A DNA stretch of 64,000 bases from Mycolicibacterium moriokaense (GCF_010726085.1 NZ_AP022560.1:1054001-1118000), one strand, 5' to 3'; counted from the stretch's first letter, positions 16,132 to 25,235 are shown. The notes: a model not told the origin generated them from the sequence alone. Translations and numbers: made by a program.

Positions 16132-17273
16132 AGGATGCTCATTGGGCGGTCGTAGCCCATCCAGGTCGTCATCGAAACATCTCCAACCTTGAGGTTGCGG
16201 TCGGCTTCGAGCGTTGCCTGCAGCATTGCTTCCGATTTCGACGTGCTGTATTCAAGTCGGCTCAGGTCTTGCCCGGTGCCGGGAACAAACGTGCCGTTCC
16301 TGATGGCCGTGTCAGGATTGTTGATCGACACCGCGGCGTGGCCCTGGTCATCAATGAGGCCGAGGTAGCGCTGCAAACCATCAGGTGATTCCAGCGCCCG
16401 CTGTACCTGCTCGTATCCCTGTCGCGTCTTGTTTGCGTTGTCCCACTGTGCTTTCCACTCCTGGAAGCCTGGTGGGCTGGGGTTGGGCGTGTCAGGTCGA
16501 CCATCGGTCCACCCGGGATGTTCTTTGGCTAAGCGGTCCAGGTCGGCTTGATTGGTGGCCTGCAGCTCGCTGAGGTGCATCCGGTTGTAATGGTCTTTGT
16601 CCTCGAAGGGCATGCCGGGGTGGTTGCCGATGGCGTGGTCCTGCTCGTACAGCCAATCCCTTTGTTCTTGGCTCAGGTTTTCCCAGGCGTCGTGGAACTG
16701 TTGCGGATCCTCGGGCGGATCGGTCAGCATGTCCTGCACTGCGGGGTCGTTCGAGTGTGGCCCCTCTGGGATCAGCTCTGCACCTGTCGCCATGGCGATT
16801 GCGCTGGCGAGTTCCTGGTCGACGCGTGCGGCCTCGGCCAGAATTGCCGTCAGGCGCGCTTGTAGCTCCTGTCGTGTCGCCTCGGCAGCCAGTGCCTCGA
16901 CCATGTTGGCTTCTAGTGCCGGGCCGAGCAAGACCTGGTTGCTGATTGGATCGATCTCGAAGCCGGCGCTGGTGGCGTCGGCTCGCAGTTGCGTCAGGCG
17001 GGATTTGACCGCCTCGACGTCGTCGGCAGCTTTGCGGGCCGCCTGAGCGACGGCAAGTGCTTCGTTGCCGTGCGCGTCGAGATCCTTGCGGACCTGACCG
17101 ATCGATTCTTTGGCTGCCTCAGATGCCTCACCGCCCCACGTTCCGAAAGCCGGTAGCTCAGCGATGCCATCCGCGGCCTCGAAGGCCGCTTCAGCACGAC
17201 TGCGAGTGGCGTGGAAGACCTCCCGAACGTCACCAGCATCCCAGCGGTCGATGTCCTCGATGGAAACGGTCAT
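16132..17273 (-). pseudogene. DUF1023 alpha/beta hydrolase, 5' part (split by IS21)
   Basis: N-terminal two-thirds of the split hydrolase. From ATG 17273 it has a long helical region (about residues 1-170, rich in Ala/Glu, resembling the coiled N-termini of type VII secretion-linked proteins), a linker, and the beginning of the hydrolase fold (VPGTGQDLSRLE, MTTWMGYDRPM). At 16131 the reading frame enters IS21 and stops at 16077 after about 18 foreign codons. The gene starts 12 bases after the EspC-like gene, in the same operon. A truncated product might still be made but lacks the GHSYG nucleophile. Confidence 0.85.
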
Positions 17274-17285
17274 GCGGCCCGAGGA

Positions 17286-17612
17286 TTAGAGGTTGACGTT
17301 CGGCTGAATCCGGTTGCCCGCTGCGTTGACCGCAGCACCGTTGTTGGTATCGGTGGAGGTATAGGACACGGCACTGGTGCGCAGACCAGCGCTGTGGTCG
17401 ACCATCCGCCCGAAGATCATTGCGCTATCCGCCTGCCACTTCGCGACGGTGCTGGTCAGCACTGCTGCCGAGCTCGCCGGGAGTCCTCGCTGCGCGCCCT
17501 CGACCCGGCTATCAGCGCTTGCGTGCTTCACCCGGACAGTGTCCGCGTGCATGTCCACGGTCGCAGCGGACAGATGCAGATCCTCCGGAACCACGCGAAC
17601 GGTATTCGGCAC
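17286..17612 (-). CDS. EspC-like type VII secretion target (DUF2580)
   Basis: Protein of 108 residues, helical, resembling EspC/DUF2580 secretion targets in mycobacteria: PNTVRVVPEDLHLSAATVDM at the N-terminus, then VLTSTVAKWQADSAMIFGRM and HSAGLRTSAVSYTSTDT. GTG 17612 follows GGAGGGG closely and was preferred over the ORF start at 17645. First gene of a three-gene operon with the DUF1023 hydrolase and a lipoprotein. Proteins of this kind are exported through ESX systems, often as helical-hairpin pairs; the partner is not evident here. Function inferred from family only. Confidence 0.75.
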   Translation of the reverse strand: MPNTVRVVPEDLHLSAATVDMHADTVRVKHASADSRVEGAQRGLPASSAAVLTSTVAKWQADSAMIFGRMVDHSAGLRTSAVSYTSTDTNNGAAVNAAGNRIQPNVNL

Positions 17613-17720
17613 GACCCCTCCCTCGTGGCGGCTGCGATGGCTCATCCGAGGTTACCGTGAGCAAGCAGACCCTCAGTGCAGCAATTTCACTTGGCCTGCC
17701 TCCGCGATTAGCTCAAAGCG

Positions 17721-17746
17721 AGCCGAGGCCCATCAGCGCCTCGGCT
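17721..17746. terminator. 9-bp hairpin
   Basis: Inverted repeat AGCCGAGGC (17721-17729) and GCCTCGGCT (17738-17746) with an 8-base loop, 30 bases past the stop of the minus-strand ORF ending at 17777. No T-run follows, so termination is only plausible. Confidence 0.4.
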
Positions 17747-17776
17747 AAACCTAGCGCGATTAAGCGGCGACTTCGT

Positions 17777-18025
17777 TTAGATACTGTTTCGGCGCTCACG
17801 GAGCTTCGCTATGCCATCAAAACGTTCCCGACTTGACGACTTGGTCTGTGGCGACACCGGGTGGCGCGCAGGCGGCACGCTGCGGGACTGGCGCGGGCTG
17901 GTGAGCTGGAGGCGAGCGACCTGTTCCCCTGCGTGGGTGACGATGAATTCTTGCCCTTGTTGGCCGTTTGCGAGCTCGGCCGCGCATTGGTCGCACAGCT
18001 CATAGGTCCGCGGCAAGAAATCCAC
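17777..18025 (-). CDS. Possible Phd/YefM-like antitoxin remnant
   Basis: An 82-codon frame from GTG 18025 contains ELANGQQGQEFIVTHAGEQVARLQL, close to the Phd/YefM antitoxin pattern in which a helix is followed by a G-E-x-hydrophobic-x-V-T-x-x-G-x-x-V-A-x-L beta element. The C-terminal 40 residues are Pro/Ser/Arg-rich and do not look like a normal toxin-binding tail. No toxin gene is adjacent. A hairpin lies just downstream. It may be a solitary antitoxin-like regulator or a degraded gene. Confidence 0.35.
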   Translation of the reverse strand: MDFLPRTYELCDQCAAELANGQQGQEFIVTHAGEQVARLQLTSPRQSRSVPPARHPVSPQTKSSSRERFDGIAKLRERRNSI

Positions 18026-18613
18026 GACCGTGACGATAGACCGGAAAGTGATCCAGCAGTTGAACGATGCATGCGTGTCACCACGATCGTGTGCAAATGC
18101 GGCAGCCATATCCTTTCACATGTTAGCTAGCGCTTGGCTTGCTGCGGCCCTTAGTCAGGGACTCGCTCGCGTCTCACCGCAGCGATGCTTGGCACCGCCC
18201 GTATTGACGGCGCAGCAGGGTCAACGGTAGCCGTGCTCGACCCACCCCAATATTCGTGCGTCGACGCGGTCGTGCCGGCGACGCTGGGACAGCTCGCCCT
18301 GCCCCTGCCTGCAATGTGTCGGCTCCCGGTTTGTCACTTCCCTCAACAACAGACCCCCAGGTCCCGCAACCCAATCAACACTCCTCAACGCAACTACAAA
18401 CACTCCTACCGAACCCGAACCCCTCATGGTCCATAGCTCACTACTAATGCTTCCAAACCGACCATCAAAACCTTTGGATCACAACATAATTAGGGACCGG
18501 CACATTGGCACAAAGGTGTGCAATACTTGGCTTCGGGCGCTGGCGCGCCCGAACCCCGGCCGCCTGGCGGCGGCTTGTCCGGATTGGTGAGGTGCTCTGG
18601 TGGCGGTGCGACC
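18026..18613. other. Intergenic region with candidate oriT
   Basis: No gene is supported in these 588 bases before the relaxase. About 18335-18490 is strikingly poor in G on the plus strand and rich in C and A. Just beyond it are two inverted repeats: GCACA-AAGG-TGTGC at 18508-18521 and a perfect 9-bp stem TTCGGGCGC/GCGCCCGAA at 18532-18553 with a 4-base loop. Strand asymmetry plus hairpins next to a relaxase gene is the usual setting of an origin of transfer. The nick site cannot be placed from this sequence. Confidence 0.45.
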
Positions 18614-21451
18614 GTGCTGACGGTCTCGCGGCTGTCGCGCTGGAGCATCGGCTACTACAACGACACCGCCAATCAGGCCCGTCAGGCCTCGATGGACCGC
18701 CAAGCCGCCGGCGGCGGCTTGGGCGAGTACTACTCCGAAAACGACACCCGCGTCCCGACGTGGATCGTCGTGGGGGACAAAAGCACGGTCGGTGAGGCCA
18801 CCGGATTGGACGGTGCCGCGCTCGATGGGGGGTTTGCTAACACCGAGACTGCGGCGCGCTGGCTCGACGACGGAGTGACCCCCAACGGGGAGGCCGGACG
18901 GGCGTTCGGGATTAACGGGGTGCACGGATTCGACCTGACGTTCGCCGCGCCCAAGAGCGTTTCGCTGCTGCGCTCGCTGACGGATGATGTGGCCGAGAAG
19001 GTCATGCAGAACGCCCACGTCAAAGCGGTCGAAGCCGCGATGACTTACCTGCACGAGCACGCCGGGTACACGCGGGTGCACAACCGGGTTACGGCGATGA
19101 AGGATCTGCAGCGGCTGCCCGGGCTGGTGGGGATCGCCTATCAGCACGAAACGTCGCGCTGTGGGGATCCGCACTTGCACACCCACGTGATCGTGCCGAA
19201 TCGCCAGGTCAGAGCTGATGGGCGGCTTGTGTCGATCGACTCCAAGTCGCTGTATCACGAAGCCAAAGCTGCTGGGATCATCTACCAGGCCACGCTGCGT
19301 CACGAGTTGCATGCCGAGCGGGGCTTCGAATGGCAGCCCGTCGACGAGCATTCCGGCATGGCCGAGATCGCCGGCGTCACCAAGGCGGACATCAAGGCGT
19401 GGTCGCAGCGGTCGACGCGGCTGCGGGAATGGGCGAAAGACAACCTCGTCGTCGTCGACGGTGAACCCACCGCGGCGCAGTTGGCCACCGCGCAGAAGGC
19501 CACCCGGCCCTCCAAACCCGAGCAGCTCGCCTGGGACGAACTCAAACAGTTGTGGCGCGCTGATGCGCGCGGTCTGGATCTGGACCGCGATGCGCACTTC
19601 GCCGCGCGCGCTGAGCGGCGCGCAACAGCGCACATTGCCGGACGAGCGCGCATTGCCACCGCGCTAGCGCGCATCGACAAGGCTGCCTTTACCCGCGCCG
19701 ATGTCGTCGAGCTGATCGGTGCGGTCATGCCTTACGACGAATCACCTGGTGAGGGGCGGGATGTGCGGGCGCGCATCGAGGATCTCGCCGCGCGCGTCGG
19801 TCTCCGCATCACCGCACCGCGCGCCGCACATGAGCGCGAAGGACACGAGAAATACACCCTCACCGCGATCCTCAAAGAGGAGATGCGCGTCCTCGAGGCC
19901 GCCGGTGCCACCGATGCGCGTGCGCGCCTCGGTGTGCGCTCGAGCGACCTGACCGCGCTGTCACCGGATCAGGCGCGCGCGGTGACCGCGATCGGCATGT
20001 CGCAGTGGTTGGTCAATCCACTGGCCGCGCCGGCCGGCGCCGGCAAAACCCACTCCCTGCGAGCGCTGCGCGCCGCCGCCCACCGAGCGAATAAGAACGT
20101 CGTGGTGCTGGCCCCGACCGGGACAGCGGTCGACCAAGCACTCGCTGACGGCGCCGGCGATCACGGGATGACCCTCGACAAAGCGCTGCACCAGCTCGAC
20201 ACCGGCACCCTGGACCTCGATGACCGCACTGTGGTGGTGGTCGACGAAGCGTCCATGGTGGCCACCCCCAAGCTGCGGCAGCTGCTGGAGACCACCACCG
20301 CCGCCCAGGCGAAAACCGTCCTTGTCGGGGACCCCTACCAGCTGGCCCCGGTCAAAGCTCGCGGCGGCATGTTCGACCAACTGTGCACCGAGCTGCCCTG
20401 GACTCAGCGCCTGTCGCAGGTGTGGCGCATGCACGACCCGGCCGAACGCGACGCCTCGCTAGCGATCCGCAGCGGGCGCGGCAACCGGCTCCGCAGAGCG
20501 GTCGGCTGGTACCGCAGCCACGACCGTCTGCACACCGGTGATCAGGTCAGCATGGCCGCCGACGCACTCGCGGCCTACCTCGATGACCGAGCCGCCGGAA
20601 AGAACACCCTGCTCGTCTGCGATACCTGGGACATCGCAGATGCCCTCAACCATCGCCTCCACGACACCCTCACCACCGAGGGACCCGCCGCGCTGGTGGC
20701 CCGCGACCAGAAGGTGCGGGTCGGCGACGTCATCGTCAGCCGCGACAACGACCCCACAATCACCGTCCACCCAGGAGCAGAGCACCCGGCCGGGCAATCG
20801 GTGGATCAGGTGCGCAACGGCAACCGGTGGCGGGTGGCCGGCGTCGACAAAAACACCAACCGCGTCGCCGCCGAACGGCTCACCGACAAAGCCCGCGTTC
20901 TGTTCGACGGCGACTACCTACGCCAGCACGTCCACCTCGGATACGCCGTCACCGTGCATGCCGCCCAAGGTGTCACCGTCGACACCGCCCACACCGTGCT
21001 CGGCGAAAACGCCTCCCGCACCCAGGTATACGTCGGGCTCACCCGTGGCCGCCAGACGAACCACGCCTACCTCTACACCCGATTCAGTGGCGAAGCCGAC
21101 CACGAACACAGCGCCCCTACTGCGGGCATGCACATAGCCCGGCGCGGGACCAAACGCGCTGCCGCGCAGGCTCTTCAGATGATCTTGGCCAACGACGACC
21201 GTCCCCGCACGATGCATACCGAAGCCGAACACACCGCACGCGAACACCTCCCCGACATCATCGACCAGGTTCTCGACCGCCATGACCAACGCCGCGGGAC
21301 TTGGCGGGCCGCCTGGCGTGACCACACCCGCACCCAGCAGAGTCGCCACCAGGCGTACGAACGTTTCCGCGCCGGACTGGAGCGCAGCGCCGAACGATCA
21401 CACTCCCGCTCTCGCGGTCGGGACCGCGACGTCGGTGCCTTCGAACTCTGA
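18614..21451 (+). CDS. MobF-type relaxase-helicase (TrwC/TraA-like)
   Basis: Conjugative relaxase of 945 residues from GTG 18614. The relaxase domain (about 1-310) has two tyrosine pairs (Y14-Y15 in SIGYYND and Y39-Y40 in GEYYSEN) as candidate nicking residues and the three-His metal site H187-x-H189-x-H191 (DPHLHTHV). The SF1 helicase part has Walker A APAGAGKTHS (about 472-481), VVVVDEASMV, VLVGDPYQLAPVK and the C-terminal TVHAAQGVTVDTAH/YVGLTRGRQ. It would nick oriT and unwind the transferred strand. The start is uncertain: the open frame reaches 18518 through the candidate oriT hairpin. It ends in a charged Arg/Ser tail and is on the short side for mycobacterial TraA proteins. No T4SS or coupling protein is in the window. 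Confidence 0.9.
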   Translation: MLTVSRLSRWSIGYYNDTANQARQASMDRQAAGGGLGEYYSENDTRVPTWIVVGDKSTVGEATGLDGAALDGGFANTETAARWLDDGVTPNGEAGRAFGINGVHGFDLTFAAPKSVSLLRSLTDDVAEKVMQNAHVKAVEAAMTYLHEHAGYTRVHNRVTAMKDLQRLPGLVGIAYQHETSRCGDPHLHTHVIVPNRQVRADGRLVSIDSKSLYHEAKAAGIIYQATLRHELHAERGFEWQPVDEHSGMAEIAGVTKADIKAWSQRSTRLREWAKDNLVVVDGEPTAAQLATAQKATRPSKPEQLAWDELKQLWRADARGLDLDRDAHFAARAERRATAHIAGRARIATALARIDKAAFTRADVVELIGAVMPYDESPGEGRDVRARIEDLAARVGLRITAPRAAHEREGHEKYTLTAILKEEMRVLEAAGATDARARLGVRSSDLTALSPDQARAVTAIGMSQWLVNPLAAPAGAGKTHSLRALRAAAHRANKNVVVLAPTGTAVDQALADGAGDHGMTLDKALHQLDTGTLDLDDRTVVVVDEASMVATPKLRQLLETTTAAQAKTVLVGDPYQLAPVKARGGMFDQLCTELPWTQRLSQVWRMHDPAERDASLAIRSGRGNRLRRAVGWYRSHDRLHTGDQVSMAADALAAYLDDRAAGKNTLLVCDTWDIADALNHRLHDTLTTEGPAALVARDQKVRVGDVIVSRDNDPTITVHPGAEHPAGQSVDQVRNGNRWRVAGVDKNTNRVAAERLTDKARVLFDGDYLRQHVHLGYAVTVHAAQGVTVDTAHTVLGENASRTQVYVGLTRGRQTNHAYLYTRFSGEADHEHSAPTAGMHIARRGTKRAAAQALQMILANDDRPRTMHTEAEHTAREHLPDIIDQVLDRHDQRRGTWRAAWRDHTRTQQSRHQAYERFRAGLERSAERSHSRSRGRDRDVGAFEL

Positions 21452-21462
21452 TTTCAGCCCTT

Positions 21463-21939
21463 TTACGCCCAGACACCTACGCGGTGAGTTAAAGCAGTCT
21501 GCGCTTCGTCCACGATCAGTGCGATCTCCCATGTCAGCAGCGGCTCGTCTTGGGTCCACCCCGCGATGCTGCGCAAGGCGGGCCAGGTGATCGCCTTGAC
21601 CATGGCGTAGCCGGGCCGCCCGGCGGCTTCGAGTTCGTCCAGTGCGCCACGCACGGACGCCGCCCACCGCGGCGCCAGCCACCCCGGAAGCCCCGCTACA
21701 GCGCCGCCGCGCGCATGTTCGGTGGCCGCAGTGAACTGAAATGAGGTGGTGACGTCAGCCATGATTTCGGCGGCAATCCGAGCTGTTGCTATGCCTTTCG
21801 CTGTGGCCCCGGCTACCCGTTCCAGCACCCCGTAGCTGTCTGGGCCTTCCCACACCAACGCGGCTGTGGCGGCAGCGATTGTCGCTTCAGCGGCTACCTC
21901 TAACGGATTCCACTGGTTGACTGATACGTCCGCAGTCAT
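21463..21939 (-). CDS. 158-aa element protein, third gene of T7SS-like operon
   Basis: Protein of 158 residues, not confidently recognised. Mostly helical and Ala-rich (VAAEATIAAATAALVWEG), with a hydrophobic centre GGAVAGLPGWLAPRWAASVR and no clear signal peptide. Its ATG 21939 overlaps the stop of the 840-residue gene by 4 bases (ATGA), so translation is coupled. By size and order it could correspond to Rv3898c, next to the DUF5631/5632 gene Rv3899c in the ESX-2 region of M. tuberculosis (recalled, not searched). It is convergent with the relaxase, with only 11 bases between the stops. Confidence 0.6.
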   Translation of the reverse strand: MTADVSVNQWNPLEVAAEATIAAATAALVWEGPDSYGVLERVAGATAKGIATARIAAEIMADVTTSFQFTAATEHARGGAVAGLPGWLAPRWAASVRGALDELEAAGRPGYAMVKAITWPALRSIAGWTQDEPLLTWEIALIVDEAQTALTHRVGVWA

Positions 21940-24458
21940 CGAACACCGCCATCCTCATGGCCTACCCAAAGTTGGCGTTCAGCAGCGATGTGGTGGGCCA
22001 GATAGACCACCTCGCGGTGATCTGGGGCACCGTGGCGCCACAACAGCAGCAGCTCGGCGAGCCGGGCCAGATTGTGCTGCACTCGCGCGTACGAAGACGC
22101 CTCAGTGTCGGTGCCGATCCGGCCGGGCCGCTGCCCCGAGCTGTCGGTGATCGCCATCGGTAGCACGGCACTAGCGAGTTCGTCCCACTGCGCTTCGGTG
22201 ATGGCGGTGCCTCGGTCGAGGTGGGTGGCGATTTCGCGCAGCAGCGGCGGTATCGGCAGTGACAGAAGTTCACTGGCCTGGGTGAACGTCACGTTCGCAG
22301 TCTGTCTGGTGATGGCCAGTGATTTGCGCACGTCGACCGGGGTTGCGGTGTTCAGCTGCGCGTAGGCGGAAGGATTGAGGGCCTGTAAGCGGTGTAGCCG
22401 GGTCTCATCCAACGAGGGCTGCATGACACCCCCGCCCAGGGGTGTATCGGTGGTGTGCATTTGGCAGTCGGCATAGTGCGGCACACCGGCGGCGCGGGCT
22501 GGCTGTGCTGATCCGCCGAAGCCCGTCGATACCGCCACCGCCCACAGCTCAATATTGGGATTCAGCGCGGTCAATGACTTCCCGTAAGCCACCATGGTCT
22601 GCGCCGGATTGATCCAGCCGAACCAGCGACGCCGAAAAGCGTTGTCCAACCCAGAATCCGAGAACAACGACTCCACCCCTTTGGGCAGATGCACCCCCGC
22701 CGGGATAAACCCCGCACCCTCGCCGGATGTCACCACTGTCAGGGTTTTCGCAGGAGTCTTGAACACCCCCACACACCAGTCGATGGTGCCGTACTGGCGA
22801 GAAGCCTCCATCAGCTCCTCCGCCAACGCGCACGCGTCGGCCAGCAATGGATCAGGCGCGGCCGATTTCGCTCCCGCCACCGCTCCCGCCACCGCAGCCG
22901 CCGCGGCACCTCCCGACGCCACCACTCCAGGAGGCAGCGGTGTTCCCGGCCCACCCGCAGCCGACGACGCCGAGGCTGCTGGTGCACCAGGCGGGGCCGA
23001 CACAGACGCTGGAGACGCCTGGCGCGGCGCAATGTCGGAATTAAACGACGGCAACGGACCCCCAGGAGCGGGTGCCGGTGACACCATCGGTGTCCCCACC
23101 GGCCCAGCTGGCGCCGCTGATCCGCCCGCAGCCGCTGGCGGCGCGCTCTGCGCCACCGGACCGCCGCCAGCCGGCACCGATGGCGCACCCCCAGCACTCG
23201 GAGGCCCATACGCACCAGCCGTAGAGTTCGCCGGTTGTGCAGGCGGCGGCAACACCGAACCACCACTCGCCAGGCCCGCGTTGAACCCCCGCGAAAAATC
23301 AGAAGGCGGCGTTGGCGTCCCCGCACTCGCCGCGGACGGCAGGCCAGCGCCCGCCGACGTCGGCGACAACCCCGCTGCGGCCGGATTCAACCCCCCAGAA
23401 CCTAACCCGCCAGCACCGCTCGCCGGGGAGACAGAACCGGCCCCCGACAGACCCGCACTCGGCATCCTCAACCCGCCGCTGCTACCACCCGTAGACGACA
23501 GCCCACCGCCACCGGGTGTCATCGGCGCAGGCATTGGCGTCGGTGTTCCTGTTGCCGTGTAGGGGTTTTCGAGCGAACTGGGATCAGGGGGACTCGGTGC
23601 GCCGGCGCCTTCTGCACTCGCCGTAGTAGCTGGGTTCCCCTCACTTCCGCTGTGCTCATTTGATTCGGCGTTGCTGCCGCCGTGGGGTGTCTCGCGGCTG
23701 ACGCCGTCAGATCCAGATTCGACATCCGAGGGGTCGGGTGGTGATTGCTTTTCCGTTCCGTAGCCCAGGGATTGTGCGTCATTCACCCCGTAGTTGGAGG
23801 GCGGCGTACCTATGGGCGTGCCGTCAGTCATAGCTTCTGCGCGGCTAGATTCGCCTTGTTGACTTAGCGACTGCAGCGCCGGATGATCTCCACTGCTGCC
23901 GGCGGTGCCGCCTGGATTGCCGCCGATGTGTGCAGCTTGCTCGGCGACTGCAGCAGCAGTAGCCGTGCCCACCCCAAGCGCTTCGGCGGCAGCGGCGTTG
24001 ATGATGGCTTCGATCGCGGCGTACAGCGCCGCGCTCGCCGCGCCAGCTCCCAAAGGGGAAGCAGCTGCCGCGAATTGCTGTCGGAGCCGCTCGATGTCTT
24101 CATGAGCTCTACGGTCGATCTCGTAAAGTCGCTCGCGGGCATGCCAGATCAGCTCGGCGGTCTCTTTGACAGCTGAGGCTATGTCGCCGTAGAGGTCAGA
24201 TTGGTTGATGATCGTCTGTGCTGTGCGGTAACCGCGCTCGCACATAGCGTCGATCATCTGTCCTGAGTTTGAGCTGCCAAGCTCATCAACAGCACCCCGG
24301 ATTCTCGCTGCCGATTCCCGCAGTTCGGCGCTTTTTCGGTTGAGGCCGTTCGCGTTTTCCAGCCAAGCCTCCGGGGAGGTCTCAGGCCAAACCGGCCCCA
24401 CAATGCGCGGCGAGTACGGCCGCGACGGCATCGATGCAGGCGCCCCTACCGCTGCCAT
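21936..24458 (-). CDS. 840-aa type VII secretion-associated protein (DUF5631/5632-like)
   Basis: Three-part protein. Residues 1-190 are helical, with PEAWLENANGLNRKSAELRE and IERLRQQFAAAASPLGAGAA, like WXG/PPE-type helical substrates. About 195-530 is a low-complexity linker rich in Pro, Ala, Gly and Ser. The C-terminal ~300 residues are globular: YGTIDWCVGVFKTPAKTLTV, GFIPAGVHLPKGVESLF and RWFGWINPAQTMVAYG, followed by a helical end (SYARVQHNLARLAELLLLWR). The C-terminal part resembles the DUF5632-DUF5631 pair of Rv3899c, from memory. ATG 24458 overlaps the end of the upstream membrane-protein gene by 13 bases, and its stop overlaps the 158-aa gene. Probably exported or surface-linked and possibly tied to conjugation, since it travels with a relaxase; that role is inference. 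Confidence 0.7.
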   Translation of the reverse strand: MAAVGAPASMPSRPYSPRIVGPVWPETSPEAWLENANGLNRKSAELRESAARIRGAVDELGSSNSGQMIDAMCERGYRTAQTIINQSDLYGDIASAVKETAELIWHARERLYEIDRRAHEDIERLRQQFAAAASPLGAGAASAALYAAIEAIINAAAAEALGVGTATAAAVAEQAAHIGGNPGGTAGSSGDHPALQSLSQQGESSRAEAMTDGTPIGTPPSNYGVNDAQSLGYGTEKQSPPDPSDVESGSDGVSRETPHGGSNAESNEHSGSEGNPATTASAEGAGAPSPPDPSSLENPYTATGTPTPMPAPMTPGGGGLSSTGGSSGGLRMPSAGLSGAGSVSPASGAGGLGSGGLNPAAAGLSPTSAGAGLPSAASAGTPTPPSDFSRGFNAGLASGGSVLPPPAQPANSTAGAYGPPSAGGAPSVPAGGGPVAQSAPPAAAGGSAAPAGPVGTPMVSPAPAPGGPLPSFNSDIAPRQASPASVSAPPGAPAASASSAAGGPGTPLPPGVVASGGAAAAAVAGAVAGAKSAAPDPLLADACALAEELMEASRQYGTIDWCVGVFKTPAKTLTVVTSGEGAGFIPAGVHLPKGVESLFSDSGLDNAFRRRWFGWINPAQTMVAYGKSLTALNPNIELWAVAVSTGFGGSAQPARAAGVPHYADCQMHTTDTPLGGGVMQPSLDETRLHRLQALNPSAYAQLNTATPVDVRKSLAITRQTANVTFTQASELLSLPIPPLLREIATHLDRGTAITEAQWDELASAVLPMAITDSSGQRPGRIGTDTEASSYARVQHNLARLAELLLLWRHGAPDHREVVYLAHHIAAERQLWVGHEDGGVR

Positions 24459-25075
24459 AACTCAATCCCCTGATCAAGACAGGCTGTAAGAGGTCCGCCG
24501 AGCGCGCCGATGCTGTCCGTCCACAGCGCCCGGTCTGCATCGTCTTCAGGTCCGGGCCTCAGTCCATCGACAAAGAGCCGCATATCGTCTATGTAGCGCT
24601 GCAGCGTACGAGTTAGATACCGCGGCGGCTCGGCGTGCGTGTCGAGCACCTTCTGTGCACGAGAAGCCCAATCCCGAGTTATCTCAACAAAAGTCGGGAT
24701 TCCCGCGTTGCGCTCCGGAGAGTCGGGCTCCCCTAGCCCTACAAATTCATTCTTGTTTGCCGAACTTTCCTTGATCAACGGTGCGATCTCTTCGCACAGT
24801 GCCTGATCACCCGAATCGGTGGCCGCGGTCGTTGTCGCGGGCGGTGATTGCTCGGCCCGACTCATTTGATCGGGCTCCCGGACCAATCCGATCAAAGCAA
24901 CCACAAGAGCGGCGGTGGAAAGCAGTACCGCCACCAGACCTAGCCCCAGAGTCAGTCCTTGACCACTTCGGCGGCGAGGATGCAGCAGTTGCGGCGCCTG
25001 CAATGGCCCCGCCCCGCGTGGTCCTGACCTCGGGTACACGGCTCTAACTCTATAGCCGGACACCGACGTCGGCAT
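24446..25075 (-). CDS. Single-pass membrane protein, first gene of T7SS-like operon
   Basis: Protein of 209 residues: a basic cytoplasmic N-terminus (about 1-40), one membrane helix LTLGLGLVAVLLSTAALVVA (about 41-60), then an external domain with Thr/Ala-rich linker and two cysteines (ALCEEIAP and ACLDQGIELW) that could form a disulfide. The external part is helical (RYLTRTLQRYIDDMRLFVDG). It overlaps the 840-aa gene start by 13 bases, so the two are co-translated. The position parallels the membrane protein gene beside Rv3900c/Rv3899c in M. tuberculosis (recalled). An overlapping pair of palindromes lies 8-30 bases upstream of ATG 25075. Confidence 0.7.
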   Translation of the reverse strand: MPTSVSGYRVRAVYPRSGPRGAGPLQAPQLLHPRRRSGQGLTLGLGLVAVLLSTAALVVALIGLVREPDQMSRAEQSPPATTTAATDSGDQALCEEIAPLIKESSANKNEFVGLGEPDSPERNAGIPTFVEITRDWASRAQKVLDTHAEPPRYLTRTLQRYIDDMRLFVDGLRPGPEDDADRALWTDSIGALGGPLTACLDQGIELWQR

Positions 25076-25082
25076 ACACCAT

Positions 25083-25105
25083 TACGGTTTTGCCGTATAT
25101 CGGCA
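25083..25105. promoter_or_regulatory. Overlapping palindromes before the T7SS-like operon
   Basis: TACGG-TTTTG-CCGTA at 25083-25097 overlaps TGCCG-TATAT-CGGCA at 25091-25105. Both have perfect 5-bp arms with 5-base centres. They sit just upstream of the ATG at 25075 on the minus strand, where a repressor or element regulator could bind. The binder is unknown. Confidence 0.4.
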
Positions 25106-25133
25106 GTCATTGGAGCACTGCCGATTTCGAGCA

Positions 25134-25235
25134 TCAGTGCAGCTGCCACCGCCGCCACGCGGCGTCCATAAGGTCAGAATCATCGAGGTTGAAGGCAGCG
25201 TCGGCGGCGCGGTGCAGATCGTCGACAGTCAACAT
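25134..25235 (-). CDS. 33-aa small ORF in frame with upstream 53-aa gene
   Basis: Frame of 33 codons starting MLTVDDLHRAADAAFNLDDS and ending WRRWQLH. It is in the same phase as the 53-codon gene upstream, separated only by that gene's TGA and 20 sense codons, so both may once have been one protein. As a separate gene it lacks an obvious ribosome site. The composition (acidic amphipathic helix, Trp pair) looks coding. Confidence 0.4.
   Translation of the reverse strand: MLTVDDLHRAADAAFNLDDSDLMDAAWRRWQLH

Noticed and set aside
22594-23562. Gly/Pro/Ala-rich plus-strand frame opposite the 840-aa gene
   Set aside because: It mirrors the low-complexity linker of the minus-strand gene; PE_PGRS-like composition arises from the antisense of repeats.
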